Positions 35,901-49,725 are shown, counted from the stretch's first letter. The stretch: 64,000 nt of DNA from Closterium sp. NIES-65 (GCA_948144175.1 CANXME010002416.1:62001-126000); one strand, 5' to 3'. Numbers and translations are program-made. The notes: generated by a model not told the origin, from the sequence alone.

Positions 35901-38339
35901 ATGTATATGGAAAGTGGTGCATTGGCCAGGTCGGTCAGTATGGGAACTTAGAGTGCAAATGCCAGGGAGAACGGAAGCGCTCAGATTTCGCACAGTACAC
36001 GGAATCAAGTGGTCTCACTCAAATAGAAAGTAGAAAATATATTCATCTAGTGAACGTAAGGGTTTGAAAGGTAACTAACGCACATGTGTAGAGAAAATTG
36101 TGCATCGGCCAGTCTGGCCGGCATTTCGCACTTATAGTGCAACTAGGGCCAAGGAGAACGGAAACGCTCATTTCTCAAAAAGTAGAGAGAATCTAGCGGT
36201 CTCACTTGATCAGAAGGTGGGAAATATATAAATCTAGAGAGCTAATAAGGTTCGGAAGGAATATAATGCATATGTATATAGAAAGTGGTGCATTGGCCAG
36301 GTCAGTCAGTATGGGAACTTAGAGTGCAAATGCCTGGGAGAACGGAACCCCTCAGATCTCGCATAATACACGGAATCTAGTGGTCTCACTCAAATATAAG
36401 GTAGGAACTATATTCATCTAGTGAACGTAAGGGTTTGAAAGGTAACTAACGCACATGTGTAGAGAGAATGGTGCATCGGCCAGTCTGGCCGGCATTTCTC
36501 ACTCATAGTGCAGGTGGGGCCAGGGAGAACGGAAACGCTCATTTCTCAAAAAGTAGAGGGAATCTAACGGTCTCACTAGATCAGAAGGTGGGAAATATAT
36601 AAATCTAGTTAGCTAAAAAGGTTTGATAGTATTCAACGCACATGTATGGAGAAAATGGTGCATTGGCCAGGTCGGTCAGTATGGGAACTTAGAGTGCAAA
36701 TGCCAGGGAGAACGGAAGCGCTCAGATCTCGCATAGTACACGGAATCAAGTGGTCTCACTCAAATTGAAAGTAGGAAATATATTCATCTAGTGAACATAA
36801 GGGTTTGAAAGGTAACTAACGCACATGTGTAGAGAAAATTGTGCATCGGCCAGTCTGGCCGGCATTTCGCACTTATAGTGCAACTAGGGCCAAGGAGAAT
36901 GGAAACGCTCATTTCTCAAAAAGTAGAGGGAATCTAGCAGTCTCACTCGATCAGAAGGTGGGAAATATATAAATCTAGTGAGCTAATAAGGTTCGAAAGG
37001 AATCTAATGCATATGTATATGGAAAATGGTGCATTGGCCAGGTTGGTCAGTATGGGAACTTAGAGTGCAAATGCCAGGGAGAACGGAAGCGCTCAGATCT
37101 CGCATAGTACACGGAATCTAGTGGTCTCACTCAAATATAAGGTAGGAAATATATTCATCTAGTGAACGTAAGGGTTTGAAAGGTAACTAACGCACATGTG
37201 TAGAGAAAATGGTGCATCGGCTAGTCTGGCCGGCATTTCGCACTTATAGTGCAAGTAGGGCCAAGGAGAACGGAAACGCTCATTTCTCAAAAAGTAAAGG
37301 GAATCTAGCGGTCTCACTCGATCAGAAGGTGGCAAATATATAAATCTTGTGAGCTAATAAGGTTCGAAAGGAATCTAATGCATACGTATATAGAAAATGG
37401 TGCATTGGCCAGGTCGGTTAGTATGGGAACTTAGAGTGCAAATGCCAGGGAGAACGGAAGCGCTCAGATCTCGCATAGTACACGGAATCTAGTGGTCTCG
37501 CTCAAATAGAAGGTAGGAAATAAATTCATCTAGTGAACGGTAAGGGTTTGAAAGGTAACTAACGCACATGTGTAGAGAAAATGGTGCATCGGCCAGTCTG
37601 GCCGGCATTTCGCACTTATAGTGCAAATAGGGCCAAGGAGAACGGAAACGCTCATTTCTCAAAAAGTAAAGGGAATCTAGCGGTCTCACTCGATCAAAAG
37701 GTGGGAAATATATAAATCTAGTGAGCTAATAAGGTTCGAAAGGAATCTAATGCATATGTATATGGAAAATGGTGCATTGGCCAGGTCGGTCAGAATGGGA
37801 ACTTAGAGTGCAAATGCCAGGGAGAACGGAAGCGCTCAGATCTCGCGTAATACACGGAATCTAGTGGTCTCATTCAAATAGAAGGTAGGAAATAAATTCA
37901 TCTAGTGAACGTAAGGGTTTGAAAGGTAACTAACGCACATGTGTGGAGGAAATGGTGCATCGGCCAGTCTGGCCGGCATTTCGCACTTATAGTGCAAGTA
38001 GGGCCAAGGAGAACGGAAACGCTCATTTCTCAAAAAGTAAAGGGAATCTAGCGGTCTCACTCGATCAAAAGGTGGGAAATATATAAATCTAGTGAGCTAA
38101 TAAGGTGCGAAAGGAATCTAATGCATATGTATATGGAAAGTGGTGCATTGGCCAGGTCGGTCAGTATGGGAACTTAGAATGCAAATGCCAGGGAGAACGG
38201 AAGCGCTCAGATCTCGCATAGTACACGGAATCAAGTGGTCTCACTCAAATAGAAAGTAGGAAATATATTTATCTAGTGAACGTAAGGGTTTGAAAGGTAA
38301 CTAACGCACATGTGTAGAGAAAATGGTGCATCGGCCAGT

Positions 38340-39800
38340 CTGGCCGGCATTTCGCACTCATAGTGCAGGTGGGGCCAGGGAGAACGGAAACGCTCGTTTC
38401 TCAAAAAGTAGAGGGAATCTAACGGTCTCACTCGATCAGAAGGTGGGAAATATATAAATCTAGTCAGCTAAAAAGGTTTGAAATGTATTCAACGCACATG
38501 TATAGAGAAAATGGCGCACTGGCCAGGTTGGTCAGTATCGGAACTTAAAATGCAAATGCCAGGGAGAACGGAAGCGCTCAGATCTCGCATAGTACACGGA
38601 ATCAAGTGGTCTCACTCAAATAGAAAGTAGGAAATATATTCATCTAGTGAACGTAAGGGTTTGAAAGGTAACTAACGCACATGTGTAGAGAAAATTGTGC
38701 ATCGGCCAGTCTGGCCGGCATTTCGCACTTATAGTGCAACTAGGGCCAAGGAGAACGAAAACGCTCATTTCTCAAAAAGTAGAGGGAATCTAGCGGTCTA
38801 ACTCGATCAGAAGGTGGGAAATATATAAATCTAGTGAGCTAATAAGGTTCGAAAGGAATCTAATGCATATGTAAATGGAAAATGGTGCATTGGCCAGGTC
38901 GGTCAGTATGGGAACTTAGAGTGCAAATGCCAAGGAGAACGGAAGCGCTCAGATCTCGCATAGTACACGGAATCTAGTGGTCTCACTCAAATAGAAGGTA
39001 GGAAATAAATTCATCTAGTGAACGTAAGGGTTTGAAAGGTAACTAACGCACATGTGTAGAGAAAATTGTGCATCGGCCAGTCTGGCCGGCATTTCGCACT
39101 CATAGTGCAGGTGGGGCCAGGGAGAACGGAAACGCTCGTTTCTCAAAAAGTAGAGGGAATCTAACGGTCTCACTCGATCAGAAGGTGGGAAATATATAAA
39201 TCTAGTCAGCTAAAAAGGTTTGAAATGTATTCAACGCACATGTATAGAGAAAATGGTGCACTAGCCAGGTTGGTCAGTATCGGAACTTAAAATGCAAATG
39301 CCAGGGAGAACGGAAGCGCTCAGATCTCGCATAGTACACGGAATCAAGTGGTTTTACTCAAATAGAAAGTAGGAAATATATTCATCTAGTGAACGTAAGG
39401 GTTTAAAAGGTAACTAACGCACATGTGTAGAGAAAATTGTGCATCGGCCAGTCTGGCCGGCATTTCGCACTTATAGTGCAACTAGGGCCAAGGAGAACGA
39501 AAACGCTCATTTCTCAAAACGTAGAGGGAATCTAGCGGTCTCACTCGATCAGAAGGTGGGAAATATATAAATCTAGTGAGCTAATAAGGTTCGAAAGGAA
39601 TCTAATGCATATGTATATGGAAAATGGTGCATTGGCCAGGTCGGTCAGTATGGGAACTTAGAGTGCAAATGCAAAGGAGAACGGAAGCGCTCAGATCTCG
39701 CATAGTACACGGAATCTAGTGGTCTCACTCAAATAGAAGGTAGGAAAAAAATTCATCTAGTGAACGTAAGGGTTTGAAAGGTAACTAACGCACATGTGTA
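38340..39800 (-). repeat. 742-bp four-monomer higher-order repeat, two copies
   Basis: In plus-strand order the monomers run A3, B3, A2, B2, A3, B3, A2, B2. The two 742-bp copies share ccaggttggtcagtatcgg (38524 and 39266 region), gagaacgaaaacgctc and a caaggagaacggaagc variant. A1 and B1 are absent. Confidence 0.75.
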
Positions 39801-40900
39801 GAGAAAATTGTGCATCGGCCAGTCTGGCCGGCATTTCGCACTTATAGTGCAAGTAGGGCCAAGGAGAACGGAAACGCTCATTTCTCAAAAAGTAGAGGGA
39901 ATCTAGCGGTCTCACTTGATCAGAAGGTGGGAAATATATAAATCTAGTGAGCTAATAAGGTTCGAAAGGAATCTAATGCATATGTATATGGAAAATGGTG
40001 CATTGGCAAGGTCGGTCAGTATGGGAACTTAGAGTGCAAATGCCAGGGAGAACGGAAGCGCTCAGATCTCGCATAGTACACGGAATCTAGTGGTCTCACT
40101 CAAATAGAAGGTAGGAAATAAATTCATCTAGTGAACGTAAGGGTTTGAAAGGTAACTAACGCACATGTGTAGAGAAAATTGTGCATCGGCCAGTCTGGCC
40201 GGCATTTCGCACTTATAGTGCAACTAGGGCCAAGGAGAACGGAAACGCTCATTTCTCAAAAAGTAGAGGGAATCTAGCGGTCTCACTGGATCAGAAGGTG
40301 GGAAATATATAAATCTAGTGAGCTAATAAGGTTTGAAAGGAATCTAATGCATATGTATATGGAAAATGGTGCATTGGCTAGGACGGTCAGTATGGGAACT
40401 TAGAGTGCAAATGCCAGGGAGAACGGAAGCGCTCAGATCTCGCATAGTACACGGAATCTAGTGGTCTCACTCAAATAGAAGGTAGGAAATAAATTCATCT
40501 AGTGAACGTAAGGGTTTGAAAGGTAAATAACGCACATGTGTAGAGAAAATTGTGCATCGGCCAGTCTGGCCGGCATTTCGCACTTATAGTGCAACTAAGG
40601 CCAAGGAGAACGGAAACGCTCATTTCTCAAAAAGTAGAGGGAATCTAGCGGTCTGACTCGATCAGAAGGTGGGAAATATATAAATCTAGTGAGCTAATAA
40701 GGTTCAAAAGGAATCTAATGCATATGTATATGGAAAATGGTGCATTGGCCAGGTCGGTCAGTATGGGAAATTAGAGTGCAAATGCCAAGGAGAACGGAAG
40801 CGCTCAGATCTCGCATAGTACACGGAATCTAGTGGTCTCACTCAAAAAGAAGGTAGGAAATAAATTCATCTAGTGAACGTAAGGGTTTGAAAGGTAACTA
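39800..40900 (-). repeat. Stretch of plain 371-bp A2-B2 dimers
   Basis: Three consecutive dimers are A2-type A (ttgtgcatcggcc, gcaact or gcaagt before aggg) with B2-type B (gtatgggaa, agagtgc, cgcatagtacacgg). Subtype alternation has collapsed to one dimer class here. Confidence 0.65.
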
Positions 40901-41289
40901 ACGCACATGTGTATAGAAAATGATGCATCGGCCAGTCTGGCCGGCATTTCGCACTTATAGTGCAAGTAGGGCCAAGGAGAATGGAAACACTCATTTCTCA
41001 AAAAGTAAAGGGAATCTAGTGGTCTCACTCGATCAGAAGGTGGGAAATATATAAATCTAGTGAGCTAATAAGGTTCGGAAGGAATCTAATGCATATGTAT
41101 ATGGAAAGTGGTGCATTGGCCAGGTCGGTCAGTATGGGAACTTGAGTGCAAATGCCTGGGAGAACGGAACCGCTCAGATCTCGCATAATACACGGAATCT
41201 AGTGGTCTCACTCAAATATAAGGTAGGAAATATATTCATCTAGTGAACGTAAGGGTTTGAAAGGTAACTAACGCACATGTATAGAGAAA

Positions 41290-43480
41290 ATGTGCATCGG
41301 CCAGTCTGGCCGGCATTTCGCACTCATAGTGCAGGTGGGGCCAGGGAGAACGGAAACGCTCGTTTCTCAAAAAGTAGAAGGAATCTAACGGTCTCACTCG
41401 ATCAGAAGGTGGGAAATATATATATCTAGTCAGCTAAAAAGGTTTGAAATGTATTCAACGCACATGTATAGAGAAAATGGTGCATTGGCCAGGTCGGTCA
41501 ATATCGGAACTTAAAATGCAAATGCCAGGGAGAACGGAAGCGCTCAGATCTCCCATAGTACACGGAATCAAGTGGTCTCACTCAAATAGAAAGTAGGAAA
41601 TATATTCATCTAGTGAACGTAAGGGTTTGAAAGGTAACTAACGCACATGTGTAGAGAAAATTGTGCATCGGCCAGTCTGGCCGGCATTTCGCACTTATAG
41701 TGCAACTAGGGCCAAGGAGAACGGAAACGCTCATTTCTCAAAAAGTAGAGGGAATCTAGCGGTCTCACTCGATCAGAAGGTGGGAAATATATAAATCTAG
41801 TGAGCTAATAAGGTTTGAAAGGAATCTAATGCATATGTATATGGAAAATGGTGCATTGGCCAGGTCGGTCAGTATGGCAACTTAGAGTGCAAATGCCAGG
41901 GAGAACGGAAGCGCTCAGATCTCGCACAGTACACGGAATCTAGTGGTCTCACTCAAATAGAAGGTAGGAAATATATTCATCTAGTGAACGTAAGGGTTTG
42001 AAAGTTAACTAACGCACATGTGTAGAGAAAATGGTGCATCGGCCAGTCTGGCCAGCATTTCGCACTCATAGTGCAGGTGGGGCCAGGGAGAACGGAAACG
42101 CTCGTTTCTCAAAAAGTAGAGGGAATCTAACGGTCTCACTCAATCAGAAGGTGGGAAATATATAAATCTAGTCAGCTAAAAAGGTTTGAAATGTATTCAA
42201 CGCACATGTATAGAGAAAATAATGCATTGGCCAGGTCGGTCAGTATCGGAACTTAAAATGCAAATGCCAGGGAGAACGGAAGCGCTCAGATCTCGCATAG
42301 TACACGGAATCAAGTGGTCTCACTCAAATAGAAAGTAGGAAATATATTCATCTAGTGATCGTAAGGGTTTGAAAGGTAACTAACGCACATGTGTAGAGAA
42401 AATTGTGCATCGGCCAGTCTGGCCGGCATTTCGCACTTATAGTGCAACTAGGGCCAAGGAGAACGGAAACGCTCATTTCTAAAAAAGTAGAGGGAATCTA
42501 GCGGTCTCACTCGATCAGAAGGTGGGAAATATATAAATCTAGTGAGCTAATAAGTTTTGAAAGGAATCTAATGCATATGTATATGAAAAATGGTGCATTG
42601 GCCAGGTCTGTCAGTATGGGAACTTAGAGTGCAAATGCCTGGGAGAACGGAAGCGCTCAGATCTCGCATAGTACACGGAATCTAGTGGTCTCACTCAAAT
42701 AGAAGGTAGGAAATAAATTCATCTAGTGAACGTAAGGGTTTGAAAGGTAACTAACGCACATGTGTAGAGAAAATGGTGCATCGGCCAGTCTGGCCGGCAT
42801 TTCGCATTCATAGTGCAGGTGGGGCCAGGGAGAACGGAAACGCTCGTTTCTCAAAAGGTAGAGGGAATCTAAAAGTCTCACTCAATCAGAAGGTGGGAAA
42901 TATATAAATCTAGTCAGCTAAAAAGGTTTGAAATGTATTCAACGCACATGTATAGAGAAAATGGTGCATTGGCCAGGTCGGTCAGTATCGGAACTTAAAA
43001 TGCAAATGCCAGGGAGAACGGAAGCGCTCAGATCTCGCATAGTACACGGAATCAAGTGGTCTCACTCAAATAGAAAGTAGGAAATATATTTATCTAGTGA
43101 ACGTAAGGGTTTGAAAGGTAACTAACGCACATGTGTAGAGAAAATTGTGCATCGGCCAGTCTGGCCGGCATTTCGCACTTATAGTGCAACTAGGGCCAAG
43201 GAGAACGGAAACGCTCATTTCTCAAAACGTAGAGGGAATCTAGCGGTCTCACTGGATCAGAAGGTGGGAAATATATAAATCTAGTGAGCTAATAAGGTTT
43301 GAAAGGAATCTAATGCATATGTATATGAAAAATGGTGCATTGGCCAGGTCTGTCAGTATGGGAACTTAGAGTGCAAATGCCAGGAAGAACGGAAGCGCTC
43401 AGATCTCGCATAGTACACGGAATCTAGTCGTCTCATTCAAATAGAAGGTAGGAAATAAATTCATCTAGTGAACGTAAGGG
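41290..43480 (-). repeat. 742-bp four-monomer higher-order repeat, about three copies
   Basis: Plus-strand order A3, B3, A2, B2 repeats from about 41.29 kb to 43.48 kb, recognised by gcactcatagtgcagg (A3), gtatcggaacttaaaatg (B3), gtgcaactagggcc (A2) and gtatgggaacttagag (B2, with minor variants). Confidence 0.75.
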
Positions 43481-43587
43481 TTTGAAAGGTAACTAGCGCA
43501 CATGTGTAGAGAAAATGGTGCATCGGCCAGTCTGGCCGGCATTTCGCACTTATAGTGCAAGTAGGGCCAAGGAGAACGGAAACGCTC

Positions 43588-43615
43588 ATTTTTCAAACCC
43601 TAAACCCTAAACTCA
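43588..43615. repeat. Orientation switch 2 (minus to plus) with telomere-like motif
   Basis: Minus-oriented A1 sequence ends near cgctcattt and plus-oriented B3 resumes at tcactagataaat. Between them lies aaaccctaaaccctaaac (43595-43612), about two and a half plant-type CCCTAAA units. The ordinary satellite here reads aaacccttacgttcac, and aaaccctaacg variants exist in the array (inverse seen near 21593 and 31606). The motif could therefore be true telomeric DNA or a small expansion of the satellite's own sequence. A tcaaa microhomology is shared by both sides. Confidence 0.9.
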
Positions 43616-45914
43616 CTAGATAAATATATTTCCTACTTTCTATTTGAGTGAGACCACTTGATTCCGTGTACTATGCGAGATCTGAGCGCTTCCGTTCTCC
43701 TTGGCATTTGCATTTTAAGTTCCGATACTGACCGACCTGGCCAATGCACCATTTTCTCCGTACATGTGCGTTGAATACATTTCAAGCCTTTTGAGCTGAC
43801 TAGATTTATATATTTCCCACCTTCTGATCGAGTGAGACCGCTAGATTCTCTCTACTTCTTGAGAACCGAGCGTTTCCGTTCTCCCTTGCCCCACCTGCAC
43901 TATGAGTGCGAAATGCCGGCCAGACTGGCCGATGCACCATTTTCTCTACACATGTGCGTTAGTTACCTTTCAAACCCTTACGTTCACTAGATGAATATAT
44001 TTCCTACTTTCTATTTGAGTAAGACCATTTGATTCCGTGTACTATGCGAGATCTGAGCGCTTCCGTTCTCCCTGGCATTTGCATTTTAAGTTCCGATACT
44101 GACCGACCTGGCCAATGCACCATTTTCTCTATACATGTGCGTTGAATACATTTCAAACCTTTTTAGCTGACTAGAGTTATATATTTCCCACCTTCTGATC
44201 GAGTGAGACCGTTATATTCCCTCTACTTTTTGAGAAACGAGCGTTTCCGTTCTCCCTGGCCCCACCTGCACTATGAGTGCGAAATGCCGGCCAGACTGGC
44301 CGATGCACCATTTTCTCTACACATGTGCGTTAGTTACCTTTCAAACCCTTACGTTCACTAGATGAATATATTTCCTACCTTATATTTGAGTGAGACCACT
44401 AGATTCCGTGTATTATGCGAGATGTGAGCGGTTCCGTTCTCCCAGGCATTTGCACTCTAAGTTCCCATACTGACCGACCTGGCCAATGCACCATTTTCCA
44501 TATACATATGCATTAGATTCCTTCCGAACCTTATTAGCTCACTAGATTTATTTCCCACCTTCTGATCGAGTGAGACAGCTAGATTCCCTCTACTTTTTGA
44601 GAAATGAGCGTTTCCGTTCTCCTTGGCCCTACTTGCACTATAAGTGCGAAGTGCCGGCCAGACTGGCCGATGCACCATTTTCTCTACACATGTGCGTTAG
44701 TTACCTTTCAAACCCTTACGTTCACTAGATGAATTTTTTTCCTACCTTCTATTTGAGTGAGACCACTAGATTCCGTGTACTATGCGAGATCTGAGCGCTT
44801 CCGTTCTCCCTGGCATTTGCACTCTAAGTTCCCATACTGACCGACCTGGCCAATGCACCATTTTCCATATGCATATGCATTAGATTCCTTTCGAACCTTA
44901 TTAGCTCACTAGATTTATTTCCCACCTTCTGATCGAGTGAGACCGCTAGATTCCCTCTACTTTTTGAGAAATGAGCGTTTCCGTTCTCCTTGGCCCTAGT
45001 TGCACTATAAGTGCGAAACGCCGGCCAGACTGGCCGATGCACAATTTTCTCTACACATGTGCGTTAGTTACCTTTCAAACCCTTACGTTCACTAGATGAA
45101 TATATTTCCTACTTTCTATTTGAGTGAGACCACTTGATTCCGTGTACTATGCGAGATCTGAGCGCTTCCGTTCTCCTTGGCATTTGCATTTTAAGTTCCG
45201 ATACTGACCGACCTGGCCAATGCACTATTTTCTCTGTACATGTGCGTTGAATACATTTCAAACCTTTTGAGCTGACTAGATTTATATATTTCCCACCTTT
45301 TGATCGAGTGAGACCGCTAGATTCTCTCTACTTCTTGAGAAACGAGCGTTTCCGTTCTCCCTAGCCCCACCTCCACTATGAGTGCGAAATGCCGGCCAGA
45401 CTGTCCGATGCACCATTTTCTCTACACATGTGCGTTAGTTACCTTTCAAACCCTTACGTTCACTAGATGAATTTATATCCTACCTTATATTTGAGTGAGA
45501 CCACTAGATTCTGTGTATATTATGCGAGATCTGAGCGGTTCCGTTCTCCCAGGCATTTGCACTCTAAGTTCCCATACTGACCGACCTGGCCAATGCACCA
45601 TTTTCCATATACATATGCATTACATTCCTTTCGAACCTTATTAGCTCACTAGATTTATATATTTCCCACGTTTTGATCGAGTGAGACCGCTAGATTCCCT
45701 CTACTTTTTGAGAAATGAGCGTTTCCGTTCTCCTTGGCCCTACTTGCACTATAAGTGCGAAATGCCGGCCAGACTGGCCGATGCACCATTTTCTCTATAC
45801 ATGTGCGTTAGTTACCTTTCAAACCCTTACGTTCACTAGATGAATTTATTTCCTACCTTATATTTGAGTGAGACCACTAGATTCCGTGTACTATGCAAGA
45901 TCTGAGCGCTTCCG

Positions 45915-47465
45915 TTCTCCCTGGCATTTGCACTCTAAGTTCCCATACTGACCGACCTGGCCAATGCACCATTTTCCATATACATATGCATTAGATTCCT
46001 TTTGAACCTTATTAGCTGACTAGATTTATATATTTCCCACCTTCTGATCGAGTGAGACCGCTAGATTCCCTTTACTTTTTGAGAAATGAGTGTTTCCGCT
46101 CTCCTTGGCCCTACTTGCACTATAAGTGCGAAATGCCGGCCAGACTGGCCGATGCACCATTTTCTCTACACATGTGCGTTAGTTACCTTTCAAACCCTTA
46201 CGTTCACTAGATGAGTTTATTTCCTACCTTCTATTTGATTGAGACCACTAGATTCCGTGTACTATGCGAGATCTGAGCGCTTCCGTTCTCCGTGGCATTT
46301 GCAGTCTGAGTTCCCATACTGACCGACCTGGCCAATGCACCATTTTCCATATACATATGCATTAGATTCCTTTCAAACCTTATTAGCTCACTAGATTTAT
46401 ATATTTCCCACCTTCTGATCGATTGAGGCCGCTAGATTCCCTCTACTTTTTGAGAAATGAGCGTTTCCGTTCTCCTTGGCCCTAGTTGCATTATAAGTGC
46501 GAAATGCCGGCCAGACTGGCCGATGCACAATTTTCTCTACGCATGTCCGTTAGTTACCTTTCAAACCCTTACTTTCACTAGATGAATATATTTCCTACCT
46601 TATATTTGAGTGAGACCACTAGATTCCGTGTATTATGCGAGATCTCAGCGGTTCCGTTCTCGCAGGCATTTGCACTCTAAGTTCCCATACTGACCGACCT
46701 GGCCAATGCACCACTTTCCATATACATATGCATTAGATTCCTTCCGAAGCTTATTAGCTCACTAGATTCATATATTTCCCACCTTCTGATCGAGTGAGAC
46801 CGCTAGATTCCCTTTACTTTTTTAGAAATGAGCGTTTCTGTTCTCCTTGGCCCTACTTGCACTATAAGTGCGAAATGCCAGCCAGACTGGCCGATGCACC
46901 ATCTTCTCTACACATGTGCGTCAGTTACCTTTCAAACCCTTACGTTCACTAGATGAATTTATGTCCTACCTTCTATTTGATTGAGACAACTAGATTCCGT
47001 GTACTATGCGAGATCTGAGCGCTTCCGTTCTCCTTGGTATTTGCACTCTAAGTTCCCATACTGACCGACCTGGCCAATGCACCATTTTCCATATAAATAT
47101 GCATTGGATTCCTTTCGAACCTTATTAGCTCACTAGATTTATATATTTCCCACCTTCTGATCGAGTGAGACCGCTAGCTTCCCTCTACTTTTTGAGAAAT
47201 GAGCGTTTCCGTTCTCATTGGCCCTAGTTGCATTATAAGTGCAAAATGCCGGCCAGACTGGCCGATGCACAATTTTCTCTACACATGTGCGTTAGTTACC
47301 TTTCAAACCCTTACTTTCACTAGATGAATATATTTCCTACCTTATATTTGAGTGAGACCACTAGATTCCGTGTATTATGCAAGATCTCAGCGGTTCCGTT
47401 CTCCCAGGGATTTGCACTCTAAGTTCCCATACTGACCGACCTGGCCAATGCACCACTTTCCATAT
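45915..47465 (+). repeat. 1855-bp-offset duplication, copy 1
   Basis: Matches 47770-49320 at a constant offset of 1855 bp (five dimers). Shared variants include gagtgtttccgctctcc, ctagatgagtttat, ccgtggcatttgcagtctg, acgcatgtccgttag, catcttctctacac, ataaatatgcattgg and ttctcattggccc. Only scattered single-base differences were seen. Confidence 0.88.
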
Positions 47466-47769
47466 ACATATGCATTAGATTCCTTCCGAACCTTATTAGC
47501 TCACTATATTTTTATATTTCCCACCTTCTGATCGAGTGAGACCGCTAGATTCTGTTTACTTTTTGAGAAATGAGCGTTTCAGTTCTCCTTGGCCCTACTT
47601 GCACTATAAGTGCGAAATGCCGGCCAGACTGGCCGATGCACCATTTTCTCTACACATGTGCGTTAGTTACCTTTCAAACCCTTACGTTCACTAGATGAAT
47701 TTATTTCCTACCTTCTATTTGAGTGAGACCACTAGATTCCGTGTACTATGCGAGATCTGAGCGCTTCTG

Positions 47770-49320
47770 TTCTCCCTGGCATTTGCACTCTAAGTTCCCA
47801 TACTGACCGACCTGGCCAATGCACCATTTTCCATATACATATGCATTAGATTCCTTTTGAACCTTATTAGCTGACTAGATTTATATATTTCCCACCTTCT
47901 GATCGAGTGAGACCGCTAGATTCCCTTTACTTTTTGAGAAATGAGTGTTTCCGCTCTCCTTGGCCCTACTTGCACTATAAGTGCGAAATGCCGGCCAGAC
48001 TGGCCGATGCACCATTTTCTCTACACATGTGCGTTAGTTACCTTTCAAACCCTTACGTTCACTAGATGAGTTTATTTCCTACCTTCTATTTGAGTGAGAC
48101 CACTAGATTCCGTGTACTATGCGAGATCTGAGCGCTTTCGTTCTCCGTGGCATTTGCAGTCTGAGTTCCCATACTGACCGACCTGGCCAATGCACCATTT
48201 TCCATATACATATGCATTAGATTCCTTTCAAACCTTATTAGCTCACTAGATTTATATATTTCCCACCTTCTGATCGAGTGAGGCCGCTAGATTCCCTCTA
48301 CTTTTTGAGAAATGAGCGTTTCCGTTCTCCTTGGCCCTAGTTGCATTATAAGTGCGAAATGCCGGCCAGACTGGCCGATGCACAATTTTCTCTACGCATG
48401 TCCGTTAGTTACCTTTCAAACCCTTACTTTCACTAGATGAATATATTTCCTACCTTATATTTGAGTGAGACCACTAGATTCCGTGTATTATGCGAGATCT
48501 CAGCGGTTCCGTTCTCGCAGGCATTTGCACTCTAAGTTCCCATACTGACCGACCTGGCCAATGCACCACTTTCCATATACATATGCATTAGATTCCTTCC
48601 GAAGCTTATTAGCTCACTAGATTCATATATTTCCCACCTTCTGATCGAGTGAGACCGCTAGATTCCCTTTACTTTTTTAGAAATGAGCGTTTCTGTTCTC
48701 CTTGGCCCTACTTGCACTATAAGTGCGAAATGCCAGCCAGACTGGCCGATGCACCATCTTCTCTACACATGTGCGTCAGTTACCTTTCAAACCCTTACGT
48801 TCACTAGATGAATTTATGTCCTACCTTCTATTTGATTGAGACAACTAGATTCCGTGTACTATGCGAGATCTGAGCGCTTCCGTTCTCCTTGGTATTTGCA
48901 CTCTAAGTTCCCATACTGACCGACCTGGCCAATGCACCATTTTCCATATAAATATGCATTGGATTCCTTTCGAACCTTATTAGCTCACTAGATTTATATA
49001 TTTCCCACCTTCTGATCGAGTGAGACCGCTAGCTTCCCTCTACTTTTTGAGAAATGAGCGTTTCCGTTCTCATTGGCCCTAGTTGCATTATAAGTGCAAA
49101 ATGCCGGCCAGACTGGCCGATGCACAATTTTCTCTACACATGTGCGTTAGTTACCTTTCAAACCCTTACTTTCACTAGATGAATATATTTCCTACCTTAT
49201 ATTTGAGTGAGACCACTAGATTCCGTGTATTATGCAAGATCTCAGCGGTTCCGTTCTCCCAGGGATTTGCACTCTAAGTTCCCATACTGACCGACCTGGC
49301 CAATGCACCACTTTCCATAT
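47770..49320 (+). repeat. 1855-bp-offset duplication, copy 2
   Basis: Partner of 45915-47465. The dimer between the two matched parts (47466-47769) is more diverged from its counterpart, suggesting later conversion there. Confidence 0.88.
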
Positions 49321-49720
49321 ACATATGCATTGGATTCCTTCCGAAGCTTAATAGCTCACTAGATTTATATATTTCCCACCTTCTGATCGAGTGAGACCGC
49401 TAGATTCCCTTTACTTTTTGAGAAATGAGCGTTTCTGTTCTCCTTGGCCCTACTTGCACTATAAGTGCGAAATGCCAGCCAAACTGGCCGATGCACCATT
49501 TTCTCTACACATGTGCGTTAGTTACCTTTCAAACCTTTACGTTCACTAGATAAATTTATTTCATACCTTCTATTTGAGTGAGACCACTAGATTCCGTGTA
49601 CTATGCGAGATCTGAGCGCTTCCGTTCTCCCTGGCATTTGCACTCTAAGTTCCCATACTGACCGACCTGGCCAATGCACCATTTTCCATATACATATGCA
49701 TTAGATTTCTTTCGAACCTT

Positions 49721-49725
49721 TTTAG
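49721..49725. repeat. Probable target-site duplication, left copy
   Basis: TTTAG precedes the insertion and ATTAG (50570-50574) follows it, when the satellite resumes with ctcactag. Four of five bases match, and TTAG is clearly present on both sides. Confidence 0.6.

Larger units (their letters stand above)
17739..43594 (-). repeat. Satellite array, minus orientation, block 2
   Basis: About 25.9 kb, roughly 70 dimers, of the same A/B satellite inverted. Recognised on the plus strand by ggccagtctggccggc (A) and ggccaggtcggtcag (B). It is the most recently reshuffled part of the window: it holds several near-identical kilobase-scale duplications (19.4-27.5 kb), a third related segment at 34.2-35.9 kb, and zones of 371-bp and 742-bp order. 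There is no foreign insertion and no gene. Confidence 0.95.
43613..49725 (+). repeat. Satellite array, plus orientation, block 3a
   Basis: About 6.1 kb of A/B dimers in plus orientation. Several A monomers (44548, 44910) have tagatttatttccc, six bases shorter than the usual tagatttatatatttccc. The same short variant with a gagacagctag neighbour recurs at about 52.8 kb. No gene. Confidence 0.95.

Noticed and set aside
43595-43612. True chromosome end
   Set aside because: Only about 2.5 telomere units, with satellite continuing on both sides; at most an interstitial relic.
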